A stretch of 64,000 bases of DNA. Source: Panacibacter ginsenosidivorans (GTDB lineage: Bacteria; Bacteroidota; Bacteroidia; Chitinophagales; Chitinophagaceae). A program made the position numbers and the translations under genes. The notes beneath the pieces are model-generated. The model was not told where the DNA came from and made no database searches. It saw nothing but the letters and a program-made list of their open reading frames with translations. The stretch lies in NCBI RefSeq assembly GCF_007971225.1, contig NZ_CP042435.1, positions 5,211,501-5,275,500 of the forward strand. The letters run 5' to 3'. Shown here in pieces: positions 1 through 8,581 of the stretch. Within the stretch, counting starts at the first letter, position 1. Every line of letters begins with the position of its first letter.

Positions 1-503
1 TTGTGCAATTACACTGTTGCAATAAAATATACATGCTGCAATAAACGACAAGGCAATAATTTTTCTCATACAATTTGTTTTAAATGATCATAACATGTCA
101 AAGACAGTACTGGCGTATTACTTAACTAAACTGGTGTGATAGATTTGTTAGCGGTACGGTTTGAAAGGATAAACAGAAAAGCCCAATACTGCGTAAGTTA
201 AAGAAATAAAAGAGAGGAATAAATTATTTTTTGCCTTATGATATTTTGTTCTAATTCGATGGAAAAAATACCGACAAAAAGAGCTCCAAAATAAGAAGCC
301 GTTATAAAGCGCAATAAGTTTTGAGCAAAATTTTATATCAATCTTACACAATTTTACGTTGTTAAATTATATATGCAGATAAACATAAGGTTTTGAGATA
401 TATGTGCAATTAAAGTTACCCACCGCTTTTATAGCGTAGCTTTAATGTAAGAAAATAAATTGCTGCGTAATGGGCAATTGATTTATAGTAAAAACAAATT
501 CCT
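1..503. other. Intergenic stretch at window start, no supported gene
   Basis: I see no convincing gene here. A short minus-strand open frame at 148-351 has Phe/Tyr/Lys-rich composition typical of translated AT-rich noncoding DNA and no recognisable motif. No repeat arm, tRNA or terminator was recognised. Confidence 0.5.
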
Positions 504-761
504 ATGTTACAAACAAGTTGTGAAATTCGCGGGTTGCTGTATAAACTAAAATATACCCGTATAAATACAAAAGAAGGAGAATTATTTAAAGGCATTCTTT
601 TTTTAGAAAATGCTTTTGGCTTTTCTTATATTATTAAGGAAGGGAAAATAGTTTTATTCGATCCATCTTTTGCTGACCAGGTTCGTAAAGACGCTATCAT
701 TAAAGCCATTGCAGAAGATATCAAAAATAGCTATATTAAGTTTCGCCGGCCGGGTATGTAG
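504..761 (+). CDS. Small hypothetical protein (85 aa)
   Basis: The function is not recognised. The 85-residue product has no signal peptide or membrane segment. It is charged, with a central hydrophobic patch around residues 32-52 (LFLENAFGFSY, KIVLFDP) and an amphipathic Lys/Ile-rich helix near residues 60-78. It could be a small beta-sheet plus helix domain. It stands alone: about 500 bp upstream are empty and a paired repeat element separates it from convergent cphA. Composition is more protein-like than the opposite-strand frames, but it could still be spurious. Confidence 0.5.
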   Translation: MLQTSCEIRGLLYKLKYTRINTKEGELFKGILFLENAFGFSYIIKEGKIVLFDPSFADQVRKDAIIKAIAEDIKNSYIKFRRPGM

Positions 762-800
762 ATACTTATGATACCGGCTGCAGTATTTCATAGGAGCTTT

Positions 801-917
801 TCTTGCGTCGCACTCTTGTGCAATTTGGATGTGAAGCGGCAATCGATAAGTTACCAATTTTATTTTATTGTATTAAACGTTTAATACCCTTCAAAACGCA
901 CAAGTGAGTGACACAAC
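801..917. repeat. Palindromic intergenic repeat, paired arms (locus 1)
   Basis: The left core at 801-821 is type I (TTGCGTCGCACTCTTGTGC). The right core at 898-917 is an inverted type II copy (GCACAAGTGAGTGACACAAC) followed by the ATCGATGCCAT flank seen at other loci. It lies between the convergent genes at 504-761 and cphA. Confidence 0.85.
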
Positions 918-1009
918 AATCGATGCCATAAAATGCCGCAGCTAGTGACAAAAAAATAAAGCGGCATTCACAAATACCAAAATAAAATAATAGCCAGATT
1001 TGTAAATAC

Positions 1010-1048
1010 AAAAGCCGGCTATCAAAAAATGTATATGATAACCGGCCT
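1010..1048 (-). terminator. Intrinsic terminator of cphA
   Basis: On the minus strand GGCCGGTTATCA pairs with TGATAGCCGGC (one mismatch) across an 11-nt loop and is followed by TTTTGTATTT. It lies 15 bp after the cphA stop codon. Confidence 0.75.
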
Positions 1049-1063
1049 TATAAAAATCATTCA

Positions 1064-3700
1064 CTACACAGCCGCTAATATTTCTGCATCCTCTTTTTCT
1101 TTCAAAGCTTTTATAAGATCAAGCGCTTCTGCAACCACATCGCACATAATGGTTACAAGAGAACCGGGCTTTGCGGTATTGTAGGCATGCATGATCGCTT
1201 CCTTCTCATTGTAGATAATGGTAATAGGAATTTCTTTTGCTCTTGTTTCATTAATTCCTTCTACCAATAAATTTACAATCTCTTCTGCGGTGCGGCCACG
1301 CAGGTTTTTATCCTGGCGTATAATGATCTCATCAAAACATGTGGCAGAGATGCGGCCAAGATCTTTAATGTCTTCATCACGCCTGTCACCAGTACCGCTG
1401 ATGATACCCACTTTTGGTGTGCCATCCATCTTACTTACAAAATCGCAAAGTAGTTCAAGACCTGCAGGGTTGTGTGCAAAGTCAACCAGGAACTTGAATG
1501 TGCGGAACTCGAATAAATTCAAACGTCCCGGTGTTTGCGAAGCAGAAGGAACAAATGTGCTTAATGCACTGCGTATGTCTTCAATGGAAATATCTTTAAA
1601 TAGATATGTGGCAAGCACAGCAGGTAATGTATTCATAATATTATGCAATGCTTTGCCACCATAAGTAATAGGAATGTCTGTAACCTTTGCCACACGAATC
1701 TTCCAGGTGCCTTTCATGATTGTTACATAACCATTTTCATACACTGCTGCATAACCACCTTCAGCACAATGTGCTTTGATACGCGGATTATTTTCATCCA
1801 TGCTGAAGTAAGCAACATTACATTCAAGGCCTTTATGCATGTTATATACCAGATCATCATCTGCATTTAAAATAGCAAAGCCACTTTTAAATGTCGTTTC
1901 AGGAATTACAGCTTTTACACGAGCCATTTGTTCTAAAGTATCGATGCCACCAAGTCCTAGATGATCCGCTGTAACATTCGTAACAATACTTACGTTGCAA
2001 TTCTGAAATGCCAAACCACTTTTCAACAAACCACCTCTTGCACATTCGAGCACTGCAAAATCTACAGTGGGGTCTTTTAATACAAATTGAGCACTCAATG
2101 GTCCGGTACAATCGCCTTTCATCAGCAGTTGATTTTGTATATACACACCATCGCTGGTAGTGTAACCAACTTTTTTTCCTGCAGTTTTACATATATGAGC
2201 TGTTAAGCGTGTTGTGGTTGTTTTACCATTCGTTCCGGTTATGGCGATGATTGGAATACGGCCTTCACTTCTGTTGGGGAACAACATGTCAATTACTGGC
2301 TCAGCCACATTGCGTGGTAAACCTTCACTTGGTTCTATGTGCATGCGGAAACCCGGCGCTGCATTGACTTCCAGGATAGCGCCACCATTTTCACTTACCG
2401 GTGTGCGCAGATCTTTTGCCATAATATCGATGCCGCAAATATCGAGACCGATGATGCGGGCAATGCGCTCACACATTACAATATTTGCAGGATGCACTTC
2501 ATCTGTTACATCTGTTGAAGTGCCTCCGGTTGATAAGTTGGCTGTTGGCTTCAATAATACCAATTCTCCTTTTGGCGGAATGGTTTCTACTGTATAACCC
2601 ACTTCATCCAGCATCTTTTGTGTAAACTGGTCAATGGTTATTTGCGTCAGTACTTTTTCATGACCATATCCTCTGCGTGGATCTTTATTCGTTTCATCTA
2701 TCAGCCATTGAATAGTATGTTCACCATCTCCTGTAATTGCAGCAGGAGTGCGCAATGCAGCGCAGATGAATTTGTAATTAATAACGAGGATACGAAAATC
2801 AAAACCTGTTATGAACTTTTCACAGATAACACTGCGGCCATACTTTTGCGCAGCTTCCAACGCTTTAGTAGCCTGCTCCCAAGTAGTGATGTTGGTAGTA
2901 TTGCCTTTTCCGTGATTACCATCAATTGGTTTTATCACCAATGGGTAACCATATTTCACAATGGCATCTTTTAATCCTTCTTCATTGCGGATAACAGTAC
3001 CACGTGGTACAGGAATTTCTGCAGCTTCTAATAGTGCTTTTGTTTCTTCTTTATCACAGGCAATATCAACGGCAATATTTCCTGTTGTGCTAGCAATGGT
3101 TGCACGAATTCTTTTTTGATGCACACCATAACCAAGTTGTACGAGACTTTGTTTATTCAGACGTATATAAGGAATACCACGTTTCAACGCTTCTTCTACA
3201 ATGCAACCTGTAGAAGGCCCAAGCCTTGTGTCTTCGCGTATTTCACGCAAACGTTGTATATCTTCTGCAAGATCATAATGCACTCCATCCACCAATGCCT
3301 GTGCAATTTTTACGGATGCTTTTGCTGCATAAACACCCGCATCTTCTTCCATATAACTAAACACTACATAATAAATGCCTTCCTCACCCGTAGTGCGTGT
3401 GCGGCCAAAACCACAATCCATACCAGCCAGCGTTTGTAGTTCGAGTGCAATGTGTTCTATCACATGCCCCATCCAGGTGCCTTCACGAACACGTTTAAAA
3501 AATCCACCGGGCACACCTTCGCTGCAACGGTGTTCATACATCGTGGGAAACATAATTTCCAAACGCTCCAAAAAGCCATCGATCTTGTTGGTAGGAGATT
3601 GTTCAAGCTCTTCCAGATTCAAACGCATTTGAATTAATTTCAAACGGCGCACACTCCAGTAATTGGGGCCTTTAAGCACTTTGATGTCTTCAATTTTCAT
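1064..3700 (-). CDS. cphA: Cyanophycin synthetase-like ATP-grasp/Mur ligase
   Basis: The protein resembles CphA, which polymerises arginine and aspartate into cyanophycin in the cytoplasm using ATP. From the start MKIEDIKVLKGPNYWS it is 878 aa, the usual CphA length. It has the CphA N-terminal region (about 1-160), an ATP-grasp domain (about 215-470; DGNHGKGN, EVNAAPGFRMH) and a Mur-ligase domain with P-loop GTNGKTTTT near residue 490 and a C-terminal domain with DFAHNPAG. The frame is open 30 codons further upstream, but that extension runs into the repeat at 3781 and is not family-like, so the start at 3700 is preferred. No cyanophycinase (cphB) or isoaspartyl dipeptidase lies nearby. The gene is divergent from hisIE. 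Confidence 0.9.
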   Translation of the reverse strand: MKIEDIKVLKGPNYWSVRRLKLIQMRLNLEELEQSPTNKIDGFLERLEIMFPTMYEHRCSEGVPGGFFKRVREGTWMGHVIEHIALELQTLAGMDCGFGRTRTTGEEGIYYVVFSYMEEDAGVYAAKASVKIAQALVDGVHYDLAEDIQRLREIREDTRLGPSTGCIVEEALKRGIPYIRLNKQSLVQLGYGVHQKRIRATIASTTGNIAVDIACDKEETKALLEAAEIPVPRGTVIRNEEGLKDAIVKYGYPLVIKPIDGNHGKGNTTNITTWEQATKALEAAQKYGRSVICEKFITGFDFRILVINYKFICAALRTPAAITGDGEHTIQWLIDETNKDPRRGYGHEKVLTQITIDQFTQKMLDEVGYTVETIPPKGELVLLKPTANLSTGGTSTDVTDEVHPANIVMCERIARIIGLDICGIDIMAKDLRTPVSENGGAILEVNAAPGFRMHIEPSEGLPRNVAEPVIDMLFPNRSEGRIPIIAITGTNGKTTTTRLTAHICKTAGKKVGYTTSDGVYIQNQLLMKGDCTGPLSAQFVLKDPTVDFAVLECARGGLLKSGLAFQNCNVSIVTNVTADHLGLGGIDTLEQMARVKAVIPETTFKSGFAILNADDDLVYNMHKGLECNVAYFSMDENNPRIKAHCAEGGYAAVYENGYVTIMKGTWKIRVAKVTDIPITYGGKALHNIMNTLPAVLATYLFKDISIEDIRSALSTFVPSASQTPGRLNLFEFRTFKFLVDFAHNPAGLELLCDFVSKMDGTPKVGIISGTGDRRDEDIKDLGRISATCFDEIIIRQDKNLRGRTAEEIVNLLVEGINETRAKEIPITIIYNEKEAIMHAYNTAKPGSLVTIMCDVVAEALDLIKALKEKEDAEILAAV

Positions 3701-3780
3701 AGCAGATGTTTTCAGTTTACAGTTTCCGGTTTGTAAGAATGTAATTATGACGCCAGCTTTTAGTGCATGGGTCATCGTCC

Positions 3781-3983
3781 CTTGTGTCACTCACTTGTAC
3801 AACAAAATATAATTGAACAGGAGCGAAATAAGAAAGATGAGTAAGATAGGGAAAAAAGATTTCCAATTAATAAAGCAGTATGAAAATTATTGCATCATTA
3901 GGATTGCCTGTAGTAAGAAAATTTTGGGTATGTAAAGTTGTTCTGCTCTGCAAAAGTTATACAGTACAAGGGTGCGACGCAAC
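3781..3983. repeat. Palindromic intergenic repeat, paired arms (locus 2)
   Basis: The left core at 3781-3800 is type II (CTTGTGTCACTCACTTGTAC). The right core at 3964-3983 is type I inverted (GTACAAGGGTGCGACGCAAC). The 163-bp spacer is the longest among the pairs. It occupies the divergent promoter region of cphA and hisIE. Confidence 0.85.
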
Positions 3984-4064
3984 AGGGGTTCAACAATGAT
4001 TTATGGCTTGGTACAAAAATCTCTTTAACAGGATGACTGTTCAGCAGCAACGTAAAAAATACTA

Positions 4065-4072
4065 TAACTTCG
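4065..4072 (+). promoter_or_regulatory. Candidate -7 box of hisIE (TAACTTCG)
   Basis: It matches the Bacteroidota TAnnTTTG box at seven of eight positions and lies 25 bp before the hisIE start, just outside the repeat. No clear -33 TTG was seen. Confidence 0.4.
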
Positions 4073-4097
4073 CTCTTCATTTTGCAGGGAAACAATT

Positions 4098-4697
4098 ATG
4101 AAAGTTGATTTTAAAAAATATGCGGATGGGCTGGTACCCGCTATAGTGCAGGATTATACCACGCACAAAGTTTTGATGCTTGGCTTTATGAATGAAGAAG
4201 CATTTCATAAAACAGAGACAACAGGCAAGGTTACTTTTTACAGCCGCAGCAAAAAACGTTTATGGACAAAAGGGGAAGAAAGCGGCAATTTTCTGGAACT
4301 GAAAAGTATCACATCAGATTGTGATAATGATACGTTGCTGGTAAAAGCAAATCCATTAGGGCCTGTTTGCCATACAGGAGCTGATACCTGCTGGAGTGAA
4401 AAAAATCACAGCGAAGATTTTCTATCTTACCTCGAAGACATCATTAACCTGCGCCGCAAAGCCGCGCCTGAAAATTCATATGTGGCAAGCCTTTTTGCAA
4501 AAGGCATTAATAAGATAGCTCAGAAAGTAGGAGAAGAAGCTGTTGAAGTGGTAATAGAAGCAAAGGATAAAAATGATGAATTGTTCCTGAATGAATCTGC
4601 CGATCTGCTCTTCCATTATTTGATTTTACTTAACGCCAAAGGCTATAAATTGCAGGACGTTTTGTATATTTTACAAAACCGTCATTCAAATAAATAA
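4098..4697 (+). CDS. hisIE: HisIE, phosphoribosyl-AMP cyclohydrolase / phosphoribosyl-ATP pyrophosphatase
   Basis: This bifunctional cytoplasmic enzyme carries out the second and third steps of histidine synthesis: PRATP hydrolysis (C-terminal HisE) and opening of the PRAMP ring (N-terminal HisI). HisI signatures include MLGFMNEEA, TFYSRSKKRLWTKGEESGN and the metal-binding SDCDNDTLL and GPVCHTGADTCW segments. HisE, from about residue 110, shows NSYVASLF, KVGEEAVEVVIEA and ADLLFHYLILL. At 199 aa it has the normal fused length. The other his genes are not in this window. A TlpA-like gene begins one base after its stop codon. Confidence 0.96.
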   Translation: MKVDFKKYADGLVPAIVQDYTTHKVLMLGFMNEEAFHKTETTGKVTFYSRSKKRLWTKGEESGNFLELKSITSDCDNDTLLVKANPLGPVCHTGADTCWSEKNHSEDFLSYLEDIINLRRKAAPENSYVASLFAKGINKIAQKVGEEAVEVVIEAKDKNDELFLNESADLLFHYLILLNAKGYKLQDVLYILQNRHSNK

Positions 4698-4698
4698 T

Positions 4699-5781
4699 AT
4701 GAGGAATTTATTATTGTTGTTGTTGGGATTGGTGCCGCTTTGTGTAATGGCACAGCATAATGAGGGCTTTGTTATTAATGGTACCATAAATGGATTACCT
4801 GATAATAGCCTTGTTTACCTGGCGGTAAATGGAGAGAATGATACGCTTGCAAAAGCTATTGTAAAAGAAAATAAGTTTATACTTTCCGGAAAATTTGATA
4901 ACGCCGATGGCGTAATGCTGATAATGCCTTCTATTGCAAAAAGATTGTACCTTTTTATAGACAATGAAACCATCAATCTTATTGCATCGAACACCACGTT
5001 GAGCGATGTTACAATTACCGGTTCCTCCACGCAGTCTGAGTACGAAGAATTCATGAATGAAATTAAACCACTTGGAGATTTTGTAAATTATTATCGTTCG
5101 CAAGCACAGGGCGCTGCAACACAAGGTGGGAGGGATTCTGCCGGTATTATGCTTAATACAGCATACAATATTTATCAAACAAGTATAGACAGGTTTGTTA
5201 ACCGCCGAAAGAATAGTCCTGTTGCTGCGTTGGTGCTTGCTTATAGTTATGATATGGATCCTAACAAAGATGCTGATTTGCTGGAACGCAGATTTTCGGT
5301 ACTTGGCAGCGAGGCATTGAAAAGCCGTTTTTCACAAAATATACAACAGGTAATTGCCACTTCAAAAATTGGTGCAGTTGGAACTACTGCAATAGATTTT
5401 ACACAAAAAGATACAGTTGATAAAGATGTTTCTTTATCGCAGTTCAAAGGCAAATATGTACTGGTAGATTTTTGGGCAAGCTGGTGCGGGCCGTGCAGGA
5501 GAGAAAATCCAAATGTAGTAGCTGCGTACAATACTTATAAAAATAAAAACTTTACCATCTTAGGTGTGTCACTTGACAGAGAAAAAGAGAGCTGGTTGCA
5601 AGCTATCAAAGCAGATCATCTTGCATGGACACACTTGTGGGATGCAGATAATAAAGTATCCGGTTTATATCATGTAGACCTTATACCTCAGAATTTTCTT
5701 ATAGACCCCAACGGCGTTATTATTGCCAGGAATTTGCGTGGACCGCAACTAAACGAAACACTAAAGCAAGTGTTGAAATAA
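4699..5781 (+). CDS. TlpA-family thiol:disulfide protein with N-terminal DUF4369-like domain
   Basis: This is probably an envelope thioredoxin-like reductase. A signal peptide ends near residue 19 (VPLCVMAQ). Residues 20-120 look like the DUF4369 beta domain common in Bacteroidota (FVINGTINGLPDNSLVYL). The C-terminal 140 residues are an AhpC/TSA-TlpA fold with active site WASWCGPCRREN and a cis-Pro segment (LIPQNFLIDPNG). The gene starts one base after hisIE, implying co-transcription, although the functions are not obviously linked. Physiological substrates are unknown. Confidence 0.88.
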   Translation: MRNLLLLLLGLVPLCVMAQHNEGFVINGTINGLPDNSLVYLAVNGENDTLAKAIVKENKFILSGKFDNADGVMLIMPSIAKRLYLFIDNETINLIASNTTLSDVTITGSSTQSEYEEFMNEIKPLGDFVNYYRSQAQGAATQGGRDSAGIMLNTAYNIYQTSIDRFVNRRKNSPVAALVLAYSYDMDPNKDADLLERRFSVLGSEALKSRFSQNIQQVIATSKIGAVGTTAIDFTQKDTVDKDVSLSQFKGKYVLVDFWASWCGPCRRENPNVVAAYNTYKNKNFTILGVSLDREKESWLQAIKADHLAWTHLWDADNKVSGLYHVDLIPQNFLIDPNGVIIARNLRGPQLNETLKQVLK

Positions 5782-5845
5782 TTTATACTACTTCTCTTTG
5801 TAATAATTTTTTTGAGCCTGACTTTTAGTTAAGCATTAAACTTTT

Positions 5846-5961
5846 GTTGCGTCGCACACTTGTACTTTCTTTTTTGTTTTCAGCTTTGAGGAAGTATGAA
5901 TTATAAAATTCATTTTGCATCAGCCGAATATTTATATAAACGTTGAAGAGTGCGACGCAAC
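5846..5961. repeat. Palindromic intergenic repeat, paired arms (locus 3)
   Basis: The left core at 5846-5865 is GTTGCGTCGCACACTTGTAC. The right core at 5943-5961 is shortened (TTGAAGAGTGCGACGCAAC). The left outer flank shows the full TTTTTTGAGCCTGACTTTTAG edge. It lies between the convergent tlpA-like gene and pdxJ. Confidence 0.85.
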
Positions 5962-6004
5962 AGGTGTTTAATAGAATTGCTGCAGTTTGGTAAAAAAATA
6001 AATG

Positions 6005-6730
6005 CTACTGAAGTTGTCGCTTATACATTTGAATAGTATTCTGAAAGCCTAAATACAAGGCATCGCAAACAATAGCGTGACCAATGGACACCTCATCGAG
6101 CCATGGTATTTGCTGTTTAAAAAATTTTAAATTATGCAGGTCAAGATCGTGACCGGCATTTACACCAAGGCCCAGTTCTTTTGCTTTTTGAGCAGCAGCT
6201 GTATAAGGCGCTACTGCTCTGTTTTTATCGTTAAGAAAATTGATGGCGTATGCTTCGGTATATAATTCAATTCTGTCTGTACCTGTTTCTGCAGCAGCTT
6301 CCACCATTTCAATAACGGGATCAACAAAAATAGAAACACGTATGCCTGCGGCTTTAAAAATTGCAGTCATTTGTTGCAGGTATGCTTTATGTGTAATGGT
6401 ATCCCATCCATGGTTGCTGGTTATCTGTCCCAGTGCATCCGGTACCAATGTAACCTGTTGCGGTTTTGTTTCCAGTACAAGATCAACAAACTTTTGCTCT
6501 GAGCAATTGCCTTCAATATTGAATTCTGTAGTAATGATCTTTTTTATTTCCCGCACATCATTATAACGGATATGTCTTTCATCGGGGCGTGGATGCACCG
6601 TAACACCATCCGCACCAAAACGCTGTGCATCTATGGCGGCTTTTACAACATCAGGATTATTGCCACCACGGCTGTTTCGCAGTGTGGCAAATTTGTTTAT
6701 ATTGACAGATAATTTAGTTGTTGATTCCAT
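6005..6730 (-). CDS. pdxJ: Pyridoxine 5'-phosphate synthase
   Basis: PdxJ condenses 1-deoxyxylulose-5-phosphate with 3-amino-2-oxopropyl phosphate to form pyridoxine 5'-phosphate, the last ring-forming step of DXP-dependent vitamin B6 synthesis. The 241-aa length is canonical. Signatures are LSVNINKFATLRNSRGG near the N terminus, DGVTVHPRPDERHI, FNIEGNC, VTLVPD, RIELYTE and GVNAGHDLDLHNL. The -7 box ends four bases before the start codon, so the mRNA is probably nearly leaderless. Confidence 0.96.
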   Translation of the reverse strand: MESTTKLSVNINKFATLRNSRGGNNPDVVKAAIDAQRFGADGVTVHPRPDERHIRYNDVREIKKIITTEFNIEGNCSEQKFVDLVLETKPQQVTLVPDALGQITSNHGWDTITHKAYLQQMTAIFKAAGIRVSIFVDPVIEMVEAAAETGTDRIELYTEAYAINFLNDKNRAVAPYTAAAQKAKELGLGVNAGHDLDLHNLKFFKQQIPWLDEVSIGHAIVCDALYLGFQNTIQMYKRQLQ

Positions 6731-6734
6731 ACGA

Positions 6735-6742
6735 CAAAGTTA
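6735..6742 (-). promoter_or_regulatory. Candidate -7 box of pdxJ (TAACTTTG)
   Basis: A full match to the Bacteroidota TAnnTTTG box on the minus strand. It ends four bases from the pdxJ ATG, predicting transcription start at or beside the start codon. Confidence 0.6.
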
Positions 6743-6787
6743 TAAGCATTTTTCTTTTGAACATTTTGAAGTGATGTGGCCTTTACC

Positions 6788-6823
6788 AAAGAAAAAGGGA
6801 ACCATTGATGGCTCCCTTTTTCT
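6788..6823 (-). terminator. Intrinsic terminator downstream of the 176-aa DUF2911 gene
   Basis: A long stem (AAAGAAAAAGGGA... with TCCCTTTTTCTTT) and short loop, A/T-rich at both ends so it can work in both directions. It lies 18 bp past the minus-strand gene at 6841-7371. Confidence 0.75.
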
Positions 6824-6840
6824 TTAAAAGATTATCACAG

Positions 6841-7371
6841 TTACATTACAGTAAAATCTACTTTCAATGTACCCCATACAAGACTTACTTTGCCAGACTT
6901 GTCAATAAGATAAGTCAGCCTTTCCATCGGCTTATCTGTTTTGCCTGCCTTTACTTTTACCTGTAAAGCATCATTGGCTTTATTTTTTTGATAATCGAAT
7001 GCACCCCAGGTATCCCATGTTTTATTAAAGATCAATGTCCACTCATCTCCTTTGTTGATAGTAAAGAAAGCATATTTACCGGCAGGTAATGTTTGCCCCT
7101 CTATTTTTACATCTTTATCAACCTGGAAAGTAGTGGCTTCATTGGCACCTGCACGCCATACCTGGCCTTCTTTAGGTTCTACATCTTTACCTATGGTTCT
7201 TCCCTTTAAAGCAGGTTGACTGTAATTGATTGTAATAGTTGCACCGCTGGCGCTTTTGCCTACGGCAGTTGCAGGCGGACTAGGTCTTGCACCTTTATCG
7301 CCTTGTGCACATGCAGAGAGACTAAGAAACAGTACACTTGCAAATAATGTAACGGAAAGCAATTTTTTCAT
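6841..7371 (-). CDS. DUF2911 domain protein, exported (176 aa)
   Basis: An envelope protein of unknown function. A signal peptide ends near SLSACAQG (residues 17-24); Cys21 could make it a lipoprotein. The rest is one DUF2911 domain with its usual signatures: ITINYSQPALKGRTIG, VWRAGANEATTFQVDKDV, LPAGKYAFFTI and WTLIFNK. It is divergent from a longer DUF2911 protein at 7601, and the two share the KGRTI, WR(A/T)GAN and PAGKY motifs, so they are paralogues. Confidence 0.85.
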   Translation of the reverse strand: MKKLLSVTLFASVLFLSLSACAQGDKGARPSPPATAVGKSASGATITINYSQPALKGRTIGKDVEPKEGQVWRAGANEATTFQVDKDVKIEGQTLPAGKYAFFTINKGDEWTLIFNKTWDTWGAFDYQKNKANDALQVKVKAGKTDKPMERLTYLIDKSGKVSLVWGTLKVDFTVM

Positions 7372-7525
7372 AGCTTTTATTTTTTTAATGGAACGAAGTT
7401 CAGCATAAAAAATTTCAGAACAAACTTTTTAGTGCGGGCGGAAATGAGAAAGTAATATTAAAATTGAAGAACGGTGGGGTATAAAATTTATTTATTGGGA
7501 GCGGCGTTGCAGAACTTTACCTTTA

Positions 7526-7533
7526 TATCTTTG
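7526..7533 (+). promoter_or_regulatory. Candidate -7 box (TATCTTTG) for the DUF2911-TPR gene
   Basis: A full TAnnTTTG match 67 bp before the start at 7601. A TTG lies at 7507-7509, closer than the usual -33 spacing. Confidence 0.5.
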
Positions 7534-7600
7534 CACTGCAACTGAACTTGCTATTAGCATTACTTACAAAACACAATCACACTACTAAAAACTCGTATTC

Positions 7601-8437
7601 ATGAAGAAGAAATTAGCCTTTGCTGTTGCCCTTTCAGCTTTTTTTGTTAACGTGTATGCGCAGGAATTGCGTACACCGCAACCTTCTCCAACAGAAGAAG
7701 TAAAACAGAATTTTGGATTATCGAGCATTGAACTCTCTTATTCCAGGCCGGGAATGAAAGGCCGCACTATTTTTGGAGACCTTGTTCCTTACGGTAAAGT
7801 TTGGCGCACAGGCGCTAACAGCGCCACTACATTAACTTTTGGTGATGACGTAACCATTGGAGATACTAAAGTTCCTGCCGGTAAATATGGTCTGCTGACT
7901 ATTCCCGATGCTTCACAATGGACGGTTATTATTACCAAACAATTAGATGTAACCAGCCCTGCTGCGTACAAACAAGACCAGGATGTCGTAAGAATAAAAA
8001 TTACACCACAGACGCTGCCATTTTCAGTTGAAACGTTTACGATGTTATTTGGAAATATCAAATCTTCCAGCATTACGCTTGGCATTATGTGGGATAATGT
8101 ATATGTAGAACTCCCTATCAGCACTGATATTGACAGCAAAGTGTCTGCGCAAATAAAAGAAATTATGGATGGAGATAACAAGCCTTATTTCCAGGCAGCG
8201 CTTTATTATATAGAAAATGGTAAAGATCTTAATCAGGCTGTAGCATGGCTTGATAAAGCCATTGCACAGAACCCTGATGCATTTTACATGTATTATCAAA
8301 AAGCAAGAGCGCTTGCAAAACTTGGAAAAAAAACAGAAGCTTTGGCGGTATCTAATAAATCAAGAGAATTGTCAATCAAAGCGAAAAGTGATGATTATGT
8401 GGCTTTGAACGATAAGCTGCAGAAAGAACTTAAGTAA
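7601..8437 (+). CDS. DUF2911 domain protein with C-terminal TPR-like region (278 aa)
   Basis: An exported protein of unknown function. The signal peptide is about residues 1-20 (FFVNVYAQ). A DUF2911 domain spans about 25-165 (IELSYSRPGMKGRTIFGDL, WRTGANSATTL, PAGKYGLLTI). A C-terminal helical region from about 190 resembles tetratricopeptide repeats (YFQAALYYIENGKDLNQAVAWLDKAI, AFYMYYQKARALAKLGKKTEAL). The same DUF2911 fold lacks the TPR tail in the divergent neighbour. The TPR part suggests a protein partner. A terminator follows. Confidence 0.87.
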   Translation: MKKKLAFAVALSAFFVNVYAQELRTPQPSPTEEVKQNFGLSSIELSYSRPGMKGRTIFGDLVPYGKVWRTGANSATTLTFGDDVTIGDTKVPAGKYGLLTIPDASQWTVIITKQLDVTSPAAYKQDQDVVRIKITPQTLPFSVETFTMLFGNIKSSSITLGIMWDNVYVELPISTDIDSKVSAQIKEIMDGDNKPYFQAALYYIENGKDLNQAVAWLDKAIAQNPDAFYMYYQKARALAKLGKKTEALAVSNKSRELSIKAKSDDYVALNDKLQKELK

Positions 8438-8456
8438 TACATAATATATCGATGTG

Positions 8457-8485
8457 AAATTGCCCCGCAACCTACGGGGCAATTT
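8457..8485 (+). terminator. Intrinsic terminator after the DUF2911-TPR gene
   Basis: AAATTGCCCCG pairs perfectly with CGGGGCAATTT across a 7-nt loop, about 20 bp after the stop codon. The T tract is weak. Confidence 0.75.
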
Positions 8486-8581
8486 CTATTTATGCAGAAC
8501 TTATCCATACCCGCCATAAACAGGTTTACAGCAATAATTCTTTTTGTATCTTGCTTTATTGCTAAATTAAAATTCAGTGTT

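Larger units (their letters stand above)
3701..4097. other. Divergent cphA/hisIE intergenic region
   Basis: About 400 bp holding a paired repeat and a candidate hisIE promoter. Nothing else was recognised. Short open frames here are derived from the repeat or from AT-rich sequence. Confidence 0.6.

Noticed and set aside
148-351. 67-codon minus-strand open frame near the window start
   Set aside because: Composition is that of translated AT-rich noncoding DNA; no motif, no upstream promoter box.
1218-1664. Long open frames opposite cphA (also opposite murQ, hutU, the RND gene and others)
   Set aside because: Shadows of strong coding genes; no protein family resemblance.
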